A stretch of DNA of 64,000 nt from Gordionus sp. m RMFG-2023 (taxonomy: Eukaryota > Nematomorpha > Gordioida > Chordodea > Parachordodidae), in assembly GCF_954871325.1 (NCBI RefSeq), contig NC_088777.1, positions 8,347,366 to 8,411,365 on the forward strand, given 5' to 3'. Numbering within the stretch: the stretch's first letter is position 1; the number at the start of each line of letters is the position of its first letter. A program made the translations under genes and the position numbers. Shown in pieces: positions 12,173 to 21,812 of this stretch. The notes under the pieces are model-generated. The model did no database searches, was not told where the DNA came from, and saw nothing but the letters and a program-made list of their open reading frames with translations.

Positions 12173-13618
12173 CTAGATTTCTTCATTTCTCTTATATATT
12201 TTTTTAGCCATATCATGAAGTATGATGGTATATTTTGATCCAGTGTCAACCTGCATAGTAGTAGTAATATTATTTAATTTCAAAGTTGTCATAAAAGCAC
12301 TGTCATCACCTTTGTCTGTATTTTCAGCCAGTTTGTTGACATTGAAATTATTCTCATTATTATCTTTGGCAGTGTCAACTTTATTTTCCCCAACTTCTTC
12401 AATGTTCATATTACAATTATTGATATCGTAGAAGTTTTGATTATCATACTGGATTTGTTTTCTTTGATTAAAATCCTTCCACCGATTACGATCGTCATAT
12501 TCGATTTGTTTTCTTTGGTTATCATTATTATGCCACCTGTTGTTTCCTTCATAACTTGAATTGTTGTTATCGGTAATTATTATGATTTTGATCGTCACAT
12601 TAAATCTGCCTCCTCTGATTATAATTAAACCAGGCGTTGTTCCTACAATAGTTGTTGTTATAAGATTGATGATTATTATTATGAAAGTTTCTGTTGCTAT
12701 ACCGATAATTGTAATTTTGATAGTTACTATTATTTGATCATTTCTATAGTTGTTATTATTATAATTGTTATTGTTTCTAACTTTACTAAAATTCCTATTC
12801 CTGTTGTCGTTAACATTACTAAAATTGTTATCATCATGATTTCTATTCCTACTGTCAAAATTTTGCCTCGAATAATAATTCGGTCTATTATAGTAACTAT
12901 TAATCTCACTCCTATTAGAAATACTTTGGATATCTAAATTCTTATCATTATTTGTATTATTGTCATTATTTTTATTAAATTTTTTATCCCTACTAAAAAC
13001 ATAATTAACATTGTCACTTTCTGATTTAATGTTAACACTATCTAATTTTTTTCCTATTTCAATCATTTCGTCTAATGTGTAGTTAATATTTTTATTTAAT
13101 TTATTTTTTATATTGTCATTTACACTACTTTTTCTCAATTTTTCTTTAATGCGATCATCATTAATAAAATTACATTGTCTACTTAATTTGGACAATCTAA
13201 AAAACCAATCCAAAAACGATTCATTATTACCTTGTGAAGCAAGGTTAAACTTCTCAGTCAATATCCAAACATCTTGACTGAATAATAAAAATTTTAATTT
13301 TTTAATAATAATTTTATAATCTTTGATATCTTCCTTAGTACATAATGACTTAATTTTATCGTATATGTCATCAGATAAATTGCTCATCAATGTTTCAATT
13401 TTTACTGAGGATAAAATTGTTTGAGAGAAATAATCGTCAAGTCTTTTCAAGTATATGTCCGTCAAGGGTCCCTCCAACTTTGGGAACTTAACTTCCCTGT
13501 TGGAGGATATGCTAATTTTATCATCCATAATGCAGATTTTTATTTTAAAAAACTTATTTAAATTAGCAAAGATACATATTGTCACTATTATGAATTCAAT
13601 TTTGTTTTTTTTATCCAA
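12173..13618 (-). pseudogene. Gypsy gag and protease region (fossil)
   Basis: The N-terminal part is gag-like, helical and Lys/Leu-rich. It is followed by a long Asn/Arg-rich low-complexity tail. Near the C-terminal end the stretch TMQVDTGSKYTIIL has the retropepsin-type D-T-G active-site signature, so this open region covers gag and the start of the protease. The Asn richness reflects AAT/AAC repeats. Confidence 0.82.
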
Positions 13619-13824
13619 ATTGCAAATTTTTACTTTAAAACTTTATTTACATTAGCATAAAGAAATTTTTTTTTTACCTTGTGTGTTTTATATATCGAAT
13701 AATTTTTATAATTTATTCATAATTCCAAAAAAAATTTTTTATTTTTTATATTTATCGGGATATGCACAATATAATGAGAATTTTTTATATATCATTGTGA
13801 GTTATCATTCAAAACGGGGCACCA

Positions 13825-14025
13825 TGTTATATAGGTGATAACAGTGGTGAAAGATAACGGTGGAGATTTTAATTTATAATAATTTTATTCTAAAACTAAA
13901 ATGATACTAAAAATATATGTAAAATAAGGTATATATATATATATATATATGTATTATAAAAAAAACAATTTAAACGAAATACATAGTTAAAGGCTATAAT
14001 AACAATTTAAGTTAAATAAAAGTCA
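13825..14025 (-). repeat. 5' LTR of the gypsy element
   Basis: The 201-bp direct repeat of 9024-9216, again TG...CA. On the element's minus strand this is the upstream LTR and would hold its promoter. The likely primer-binding site lies immediately inside it. Confidence 0.92.
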
Positions 14026-15658
14026 ATAAAACAAACCCATTATATATTTAAGTATAATACTATTTTCAAATATAATTTATTATAAATTATTGTAAATATA
14101 ATAGTAAATCAGGAATTATAAATTAGGCAGGAAAGATTACTAATTTAGATATAATTAATTTTAGGAATCTGAATGGTGGCTTAGAATGACTTAAATAGAA
14201 TTCTTCTATTGAGTCATCTTTTTTGGGCAGAGCATCACAAACTCCTTAAACTAAAAAATCGAAGAAAAAAAAATAAAGGTTTTTTTAATTGAATTTTTTT
14301 TTGAATTTGCTCAAGCAAGATTTTTGATCAAATTTTGTTCAAAATTCCAAATCTTTTATTATATAAAAATCGTTGTAAATTTTTTGAACATTCATGATAA
14401 AATAATAAATTTTTTTAAAAAATATTCATTTTTTTTTATTTTCAAAGTTTTTACTAAAAATTTAGGCCTTAATGATCTTCAAATGTTCATTGAAGAATTT
14501 TCCAAATAAACTCGTGTTTTGGGAGAGGAAAGTTTACCGGATTTTATATAAAATGGAGGGAGTGGTAAGATAAAAAAATGTAATAATCAGGGAAATCAAC
14601 TTGTTTGGTGCTGATGTTAGAGAAAAGGGGTATTCATAGAAAATTCCTACCCAAAAGACAACATCTTAAAAGCTTTCTTGCTGGGGAAGGTGCAAGAAGA
14701 GCGTTTTTGCAGTAAAACAGTAGAGGAAAACAGGTGTAGAGAAAAGTAACTTTACATCACAGGCTGATACGACAACAAGATTCCCTTCATTGTTTATATT
14801 ACCAGTTTGGTTTCTAGAAATTCATGAGTAGACACCTCAAATGATTTTCATATTGCTTAGAATATAACTGTCCCGGTAACCATCAGGCTGTTCCATTTTT
14901 TTCTCTTAAGAGATATGGATAAGGCAATTACTTCATCGGAGCACTTTATCTATATTATCTCGATATGTTGGGCTTAACCGGATTGTCTTGGAAAGTTGGT
15001 GGAGTAAAAATTAAGTTTATTAATCAAAGCGATAAAGCTGAATAAGTGATTGGATGCCTAAGCTACCATTTTTTTGTTAAATGTGCTATACGTTCCGTGG
15101 CTCTCACATATGAGATCATCACATGTGTATTAGAAAATTTAGTGTACATTAGATGTTATTTTGACTATCATAGACTGCAACCCCTAAAAGGTAAAATGGA
15201 TCCAAGATAGTTGTGCCAATGCCTTGAGTTAATGTTGAAACTAAGTTGAAGCAGAGGGGTTAGCTTTGTAGAATCTTTAAATAACAAGAAAATTCGAAGA
15301 TGAAAGTTTGAATAAAATGTGATCTATGAAAATGGTTAGAAGTTATTGGTAGAGATTGTGAAGATAAAGCATTTTATATTTTTTAATAATAAAGAATATA
15401 TTTTGATATTTGATAGTTGTCAATCACTTTCATTTGTTATGTAATGAAAATATTAAAATAAAGTGAGCTGTTTATTAGGTTAATGCAATAAGAATAACTA
15501 AATGTTTTTATATGGCGGAGAAAAGGCAAATATAAAATATTATCTAAATCATTTTTGTTCCATTGATAAGATGGTTAAGCTATTTAGAAATAGATCTTTT
15601 ACTCATTACTTACTTAATGCACTTGGGTCAAAATCTTATAACAAATCAATATTCTATT
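14026..15658. other. AT-rich DNA without a recognised gene
   Basis: I see no coding frame or RNA gene. Bases 14290-14480 contain CAAGATTTTTGATCAAA-like motifs that may be an old piece of the hairpin MITE family. This is too weak to call. Confidence 0.4.
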
Positions 15659-16100
15659 CAGCGTCTACCAGGAAGGGGGGGGGGGGGGTAAGTACAGTTT
15701 GTTCCCAATTTTTTAAGAGATAGTAGACGCATATGGGAGTGGAGAGGCTAGGGGTAGGATAATAATATATTGCTATAAAATATTATTTAATACTTATATT
15801 ATAGACCTACCAAATCCATATGTTGCATACAATCTTTTTCGTTATTTTTCAAATATAACTTATTTCTGGATAATTTTCTGCTAGATATTCTATCAGTATA
15901 CTCATATTTAAGCGTAATAAAATGTTATAGTATGAGAGTTTTTTTAAAATATATTTAATTCATTGTTTCTAAAATATAACCCTTCAAACATTTACAATTT
16001 TGTGATAGTTTTATCTAAAATTTAATAATGCAAGGGTTAGTCTACTTCTTTATTGGTAGGGGCGGTGTGCAGCAGTACTAAGACGATATAAATTATTAAA
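15659..16100 (+). mobile_element. hAT-type element of the CAGCGTCTAC family, right end uncertain
   Basis: It starts CAGCGTCTACCAGGAA, followed at once by a run of 14 Gs. The next few hundred bases align loosely with 19383-19690; both contain TGCATACAAT, CTGGATAATTT and a sequence like ATTCTATCNGNATACTCATATT. The terminal CAGCGTCTAC matches the element at 16851-17356. The right end is estimated. No transposase is present. Confidence 0.55.
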
Positions 16101-16850
16101 ATAATATAATATGTGGGCAATTGTGAATCTGAAACTTCTTTAGTATTTCTTATATTATAAATGACTCTACAAGTGTCGAAAGAGGGATAGCAGTAGAGCG
16201 TGTTTATGAGACTGATGCGAGTAACACCTTTAATAAAAAATAAATTAGTAGATATCTAGTTATTATTCTTGTAAAAGAATTTTTGGTATGCTTTTTGAAG
16301 GGGTTTTCAAGGGTATTGGAGTTTCTTAATGTTTTATGAATAAACTAATTATATTCAATTGTTATCATAATTATAGTAGTTTTATTAAAAAATAAAGTTC
16401 TTCCAGTTAAAACTATTAAAAAATTATAAAACTTTATGTGATTATGATATACTATATTTGTTATAGTCAAATCATGTAATCACTTAATATGATTATCTAA
16501 AATATTATAAGATAATTGTGTGAATTGATTTAAAATCTTTATAAAGAGGAGCTCAAAATATGCCATATTATAACTTATTTATGAGCTGAATAATGTATCG
16601 TTTAGCGATGTCACTCAAGCGATGAGTAATTCAAATCATGTTAAATTATTCAGTTACGATATCGTCTAGTGCTGATTTAGTCATCGTTTTAGTTATAACG
16701 CTTCGTGGTTATTATAAACGAGATGCAAGTTTGATCGTAGCACAATCCAGCAAATAATTTAAGATAAATTTTAATTAATATAATATTTTATTATGATTAA
16801 TTTAGATGTACTAAAAGTAATTTTTTGTTTGATTTTCATTGACTTGGGTT

Positions 16851-17356
16851 CAGCGTCTACATGACAGGATTTTCACTGGATGCAAACCCCCTTCAAAAAC
16901 CTTTGCCTACCCCCCTAAAAATTATCATTATTTTCACCTATTTATATATTATTGATTCTTTTCAAAGAATTTACAAAGGATAACTTAAATTAATCTATCT
17001 CTACTACCAACTATCGATATTTTGTGAATATAACGAATTTATATTTTAGATAATAAATTCAATTAAAACCTCCATTTTTACAATGAATTAATTATTATGG
17101 CATTATGAGCTTGCTAAAATATCTAAAAAACAACGTGTAAGATTGTTTGCAATATATAGATTTGGTCGATGAATTAATAATACTATAATAAAAGTATTAA
17201 TTTTTACAGCAATAAATTTTATCATATTTCATCTCACAATTTAAAAGATAACCCCCCAAAAAATTTATCCTACTCCTATTAGAGCAGCTTACCCCCTACC
17301 CCCTCAAAAAAATCGGATGCAAACTGTTCCTATCCCTCCCGCTCATGTAGACGCTG
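16851..17356. mobile_element. hAT MITE, CAGCGTCTAC family, with 8-bp target duplication
   Basis: The terminal repeats CAGCGTCTACATG and CATGTAGACGCTG are perfect complements. The flanks are a perfect 8-bp direct repeat, CTTGGGTT, at 16843-16850 and 17357-17364. An 8-bp duplication with CAG...CTG ends is the hallmark of the hAT superfamily. The 506-bp inside is non-coding, with C-rich stretches near the ends. The right end, read in reverse, resembles the G-rich left end of the element at 15659, so the copies are in opposite orientation. It must have been moved by a hAT transposase made elsewhere. Confidence 0.9.
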
Positions 17357-17924
17357 CTTGGGTTTAAAAGAGGTTAATAGAATTAAAATATTCTCTAATG
17401 GTTTTCTACTAACTCTAATACTTGAAAGCATGCGCGTACGCAAGAATTTGGTGTGGGGGAGGGGGGGGATTAAAAATTTTTAAAATAAAATCATTGTTAT
17501 TTAAAAATATCAAGCATAAATTTTTTTAGGACTAATAACTATTTCTAATACAGAATTTTAAATTAATGTGAATTATAAAAAATAAATATATAAACCGGCG
17601 GCATATAAAAAACTATAATATAAATGTGAATTATAAAATGTTAAGTAAATATAACCAGCATATAAATCAGAAATCACTATAAAATAAATGATCCAAAATA
17701 GAAATTTAAATTTGAGCCTTTAAAATTTATATATAAAGTATAAAAATTTAAATGTTGGAAATATAAATTATTACACAAGTTTCTTAGGAATAATTGTATT
17801 TTGTATGTAATAACTTAAAAAGTATTCATGAAAAAATATAATTAAAATATTAATTCGCACATAAAATAATTAAGAAGCATATTATAAATTTATATGTAAA
17901 ATCCAATCTTCATTGAGATTGTGT

Positions 17925-19060
17925 TTATTGTTCAATTATCTCATCTGTGCTTGGCGTCAAATGCCTATGAATATTCAAAAGGGCCAAACCATTCAATATA
18001 TTTTCAGAAGTTTAACTCCTTAGGTATGTTTTTATTCTTCTTAAAGAAGGGAATGTTCTCTCATTAGTTGCAGTACTAATGTGAAGTATTGTTAATACAT
18101 ATAATTTATTATACATTGGGAAAATAATCTTAAAAATGTTTGAAATGATACAAAGCATTCATAGCATTTTTTGGGACTATATCAACCATAGTTAATCTTT
18201 TATATAGTTGGCATTCAGCTAATAAGGCATCATAAGATACTTTAACATCTTCATGAAAAAAATCTGATAAATATTTTATTTTTTTTCTATAACTATCTGA
18301 AAAGGTTGGTAAGTCTTTTGTGGAAGTAATATCTGCAGACTGCTAAGTGCTGCCTGATGAATTAAAACCCGTTCTATTTGGGTTATAAATGTATCTAAGA
18401 GAGGGATAAAGACATTTATTTTATAATACTCTTCTACAGACCCTATATTAATGTTAGGACGATGAGCTTGCCTCGCTGCAAGTCAAGGGAGCAAATGTTA
18501 ATCTCATATAGATCTGCTTATGACTCAAAAATAACATATAAAATATGAAATTCTTCAACAACATTAGCCCTAATTTCCCTGAGTTCTAATAAAATGCTCT
18601 CCGATATTAAATCAAGTCAATGTTATGTTTTTAAAAATACATAAAATAGTTTAATAATATATAAATGAGAAAAAAAGTAAGTATTGAAACCAATGATATG
18701 CTTGCTTCTGAGGATATATCTCCTTCAAGTGTGATTTTTCAGTAAGAGCATAATAATCAACTTTTCTAACTCTATAAAAGTTGTTTTGATCTCTTTGGAC
18801 AAGCTTTTTGCAATGTCTTTCTCCTTGTTGGACAAGGAGTTTCAGAAATAATTCTGTTTACAGAATCTCCTAATGCTTGAAATTTTACAAGACCACGAAA
18901 ATTACCTTCATTATAATTATTATTGAAATTCAAGCTTCCTGAATCCAAATGACCATGTAATTCTGGCTATGACGAAATTCGGAAACGTTGATAGTTGTAG
19001 TGATTAGCTATCAAATAAGAAGATAAATATCTAAATCAATCCTGATCATGTGGTTTTTCA
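17925..19060 (-). pseudogene. Decayed hAT transposase (ZMYM/ZBED-type, with hAT dimerisation region)
   Basis: On the minus strand the C-terminal part reads TILHISTATNERTFPSLRR, IKTYLRS, then after an in-frame stop ILNGLALLNIHRHLTP, ending at 17925. This is the classical hAT C-terminal dimerisation domain. Upstream, near 18170-18260, fragments such as CQLYKRLTMVDIVPKNAMN fit the same domain. Near 18880-18960 the stretch NEGNFRGLVKFQALGDSV resembles the mid region of ZMYM-type hAT proteins. Several stops and frame changes break it. It could be the former source of transposase for the CAGCGTCTAC elements on either side, but its own ends were not found; a G-rich candidate left end lies at 17430-17468. 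Confidence 0.75.
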
Positions 19061-19826
19061 AAGATGGAGTGATGGCTGGTGTTATGAATTTTATATATTA
19101 ATTATTAAGATGTTGTTATCGGAATATATATGATTAATATTATTTGTATAAATGTTTATTTGATTGTAATAAGGAATTAAATGAATCCTAGTGATATATA
19201 TTTATATGCTACAATAGTTAGCGCAATACCTCTTTATATAATCTTACTCAGGTAACAAATGTGGAATAAGATTGCCAGTTTGATTAGATTAAGAGATAAC
19301 AAGATATTTGTGTAAGTTGCATATGCTAAGACTAGCTTCTATATAAATTCCGCACAGTATCTTTAAGAGCTGGGGGGGGGGGTGTAGCTGCAGTTGCCTC
19401 CAATTATTTTAAGGGGTAGAGGGTAAGCATTTAAGGGAGGCGGGAAAAATTTATTGTGGGTGATCTATTAAATTTTCAAAGGAAAAAGAGTAAAATATAT
19501 TATTATGAAAATTAGTTAATACTTTTATGATGAACCGATTATAATACAAAAATATCGCTAACATCGACCAATTCTATACATTGCATACAATTGTTTTCAA
19601 ATAAAAATATATCTGGATAATTTATTGCTATCTTTTTTAAATGTAATATAAAAGGGTTAGACATTCTATCGGCATACTCATATTCATGCCAATCAATTTA
19701 CTTTAAAAATGCATTCATTTTTAATTTAATTTGTGTGAAAAAAATAACTCTTAAACACATTTTTTTTTATAGTTGGTAGTAGAGTAATTAATTTTAGTCT
19801 AAGATATATGAAAACATAGTTACTAG

Positions 19827-20228
19827 CAGAGTTGTACATTTGCTCAAAATAAAAAGATCTTCAAAGATCGATCGTAAAATTTGAAGATCTTTTAATTTTT
19901 AAAAATTTTGTGTAACGATCTTCAAAGATCTTCATGATATTTATTTTTTTACCCCTTTATTAAAAGCCCAGATGTTTTTCAATTTTATTAATATAATATT
20001 TCTTTTATGTTTTATACCTCTCCTCCTGCCTTGATGAAAATTGAAAAAAATCTGGGCTTTTAATAAAGGGGTAAAAAAATAAATATCATGAAGATTTTTG
20101 AAGATCGTTACACAAAATTTTTTAAAAATAAAAGATCTTCAAATTTTACGATCTTCAAAGATCTTGCTCAAATTTTTGAGCTAGATCTCGCTCAAAAATC
20201 TTCAAAGAAGATCTTTTGTACAACTCTG
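19827..20228. mobile_element. Long-hairpin hAT MITE with perfect 8-bp target duplication
   Basis: The ends CAGAGTTGTACA and TGTACAACTCTG are complementary and flanked by a perfect 8-bp direct repeat, GTTACTAG (19819-19826 and 20229-20236). Almost the whole 402 bp is one inverted repeat. The left arm (about 19840-19985) carries AAGATCTTCAAAGATC, TCATGATATTTATT and CCCCTTTATTAAAAGCCC, and the right arm (about 20045-20215) carries their complements. The loop is about 60 bases. A transcript would fold into a hairpin with arms of about 150 bp, a possible small-RNA source. There is no coding frame. Confidence 0.88.
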
Positions 20229-20233
20229 GTTAC

Positions 20234-20447
20234 TAGTGTTGTTAAACGGCTCGATTTGAGTTGATTTTCAAAAAGGTTAGTTAGTTATTTTATTCAGAAA
20301 AATATTATGCAAGCCGAAAACTTTGCTCGAAGATGGTACAAGGATTTGGCCTGTTGAAATTACGTGGCTTAGGCTATAGTTTTTTGGCTAAAATATTGGG
20401 TTAGCCATTTTTAAAAATCGGCTCAAATCTAACCGTTTAACACTCTA
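20234..20447. mobile_element. hAT MITE, TAGTGTTGTTAAACGGCTC family
   Basis: It begins TAGTGTTGTTAAACGGCTC and ends with a degenerate complement (AACCGTTTAACACTCTA). The subterminal blocks GGCTAAAATATTG and ATTTTTAAAAATCGGCTC match other family members at 25716, 34379 and 62880. Its left terminus overlaps the target duplication of the hairpin MITE, which landed on its edge. With the hairpin removed, the flanking 8-mers agree at only five of eight positions. Confidence 0.7.
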
Positions 20448-20556
20448 GTAGTACCATTATAATTAAAAACATGTATTCATTAATGTGGGATTAGGAGGGT
20501 AGGTAAAGATTTATGATGAAAAGGGGGAGTAGGTGTAAATATCCTCTCATGTGGAC

Positions 20557-21557
20557 GTTCTGCTTAATTTTGAAGGGGTTAGGGAATTAAAGAATTGGAG
20601 TAGAGGAAATTAAGGAAAATTTTAGGTATATTACCTCTACTTTCTCTCTCTCATACAGACATTGGTTAATGCTCAGCGGAGTTTGTAGATGATAGCACTT
20701 ATATGAAGAAAATATATAAATAAAAGTGCATCAATTATTTTTAACTGGTAGCCCTCCCCCCTCAATAATAGATACCTTCCTCCTTTGAAAGCTAATCGTT
20801 AACCCCGCTCCCTCCCTCTGCATGAAGTCTCTCGGGTGACAAGGAGTCCTCTTGTATTCCTTTGTTTTCTTTTATATATATTGGATTATGTTTCTTTAGA
20901 AATAAAATAATATACGATTTTATAAAATATTACACGAATATCCCTTAATATACTAAAATTGAATTGATCTTTTAAGTCAAAATTTTTGTAAAACTATGTA
21001 AACTTTTTAACTTTAGAAACTTTCAATAAATTATAAAACCAAAATTTCCATATTAAAATTTTCAATTATGTTTAAATAACATTTTGAATGTAACGAAAAT
21101 AACTTTATTGATTTTTATTTGGAAGTATTGTTAGGGCATTTTGTCTCTCTCTGTATGGGTGACTTTGCATTATACAGGAAAGTGGAGGGGGACTTGACTG
21201 ACTCTTACCACAAACTATATAAGATATTTTTAAGTCCCCTTTTGAAGTCCTTTGGTCGGATTGCATTTTAAGTTTAATTATGGATATATCCATTCTTGAA
21301 AAAATTTTTCTCAAAATGTCAATTATAGTCATTATTTTAAAAATTTATTCACTTGTAATTCTTTTTTTGTGGATAATGATTTAATTCTTAAATATTAACT
21401 TTTAATGATCTTTATACCTACTGGAATAAAAATATAAAAATGATTTTTTTTTAAATAGCATGCTTTTATGAATTCCAATAGAACGGCACAGTGTGATATA
21501 ATAATCATATTATATTGAATGTTATAAATATTCTATAAATAAATTCTATAATTGAAG
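20557..21557 (+). other. Region just upstream of PPP1R12; 5' UTR/promoter not resolved
   Basis: There is no other gene. A TAA stop lies three codons upstream of the PPP1R12 ATG, in frame, so translation cannot start earlier in this exon. Possible splice acceptors (for example the T-run ending TAAATAG near 21458) leave open an upstream non-coding exon. I cannot identify a TATA box against the AT-rich background. Confidence 0.4.
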
Positions 21558-21812
21558 ATGAAAATGCACGATGAAAATTCCGGGCCTAAATTTACTGCCA
21601 TGAAAAGGGGTGAACAAATTAAAAGATGGGAAGATTCAGACATTAACAAAGAGTCATCCCAAAGCCGGCAAGCAAATAAAATAAGGTTTTTAGATTCCAC
21701 AATATTCTTAGCAGCTTGCTCAGCAGGAGATGTAGAAGAAGTTAAAAAATTACTTAAACGAGGAGTTGACATAAATACACCTAACATTGATGGCTTAACT
21801 GCTTTGCATCAG
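21558..21812 (+). CDS. PPP1R12A: PPP1R12 exon 1 (start codon, PP1-binding motifs, first ankyrin repeat)
   Basis: It encodes residues 1-85. The ATG at 21558 is the first in frame; a stop lies three codons upstream. RGEQIKRW fits the MyPhoNE pattern and KIRF the RVxF docking motif, in the same order and spacing as vertebrate MYPT. FLAACSAGDVEEVKKLL begins the ankyrin repeats. The exon ends after ...GLTALHQ in phase 0 at donor GTTTAA. Confidence 0.93.

Larger units (their letters stand above)
9024..14025 (-). mobile_element. Ty3/gypsy LTR retrotransposon, broken, young
   Basis: An element of about 5.0 kb on the minus strand. It has two near-identical direct LTRs (193 and 201 bp, each TG...CA), gag, and a pol with the Ty3/gypsy order: protease, reverse transcriptase, RNase H, integrase. 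Just inside the 5' LTR (right side, minus strand) is a likely tRNA primer-binding site beginning TGGTGCCCCG. A purine-rich tract lies inside the 3' LTR near 9225-9245. The LTRs differ at about four substitutions, roughly 2%, plus the length of a TA repeat, so insertion is fairly recent. The pol region is interrupted in about four places, so the copy is not intact. I could not confirm a target-site duplication. Confidence 0.93.
19355..20556 (+). mobile_element. Third CAGCGTCTAC-family hAT copy, split by two other elements
   Basis: The left end, CAGTATCTTTAAGAGC followed by 11 Gs, is a diverged version of the 15659 terminus. The right end, CTCATGTGGACGTTCTG, is a diverged version of the 17356 terminus (CTCATGTAGACGCTG). 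Internal sequence at 19383-19690 aligns with 15690-15915. Two further elements (19827-20228 and 20234-20447) sit inside, so this is a nested composite. The flanking 8-mers do not match, consistent with its greater age. Confidence 0.55.

Noticed and set aside
21552-21557. A TTG start two codons before the PPP1R12 ATG
   Set aside because: Eukaryotic initiation at TTG is unlikely and the ATG at 21558 fits the family's N-terminus.
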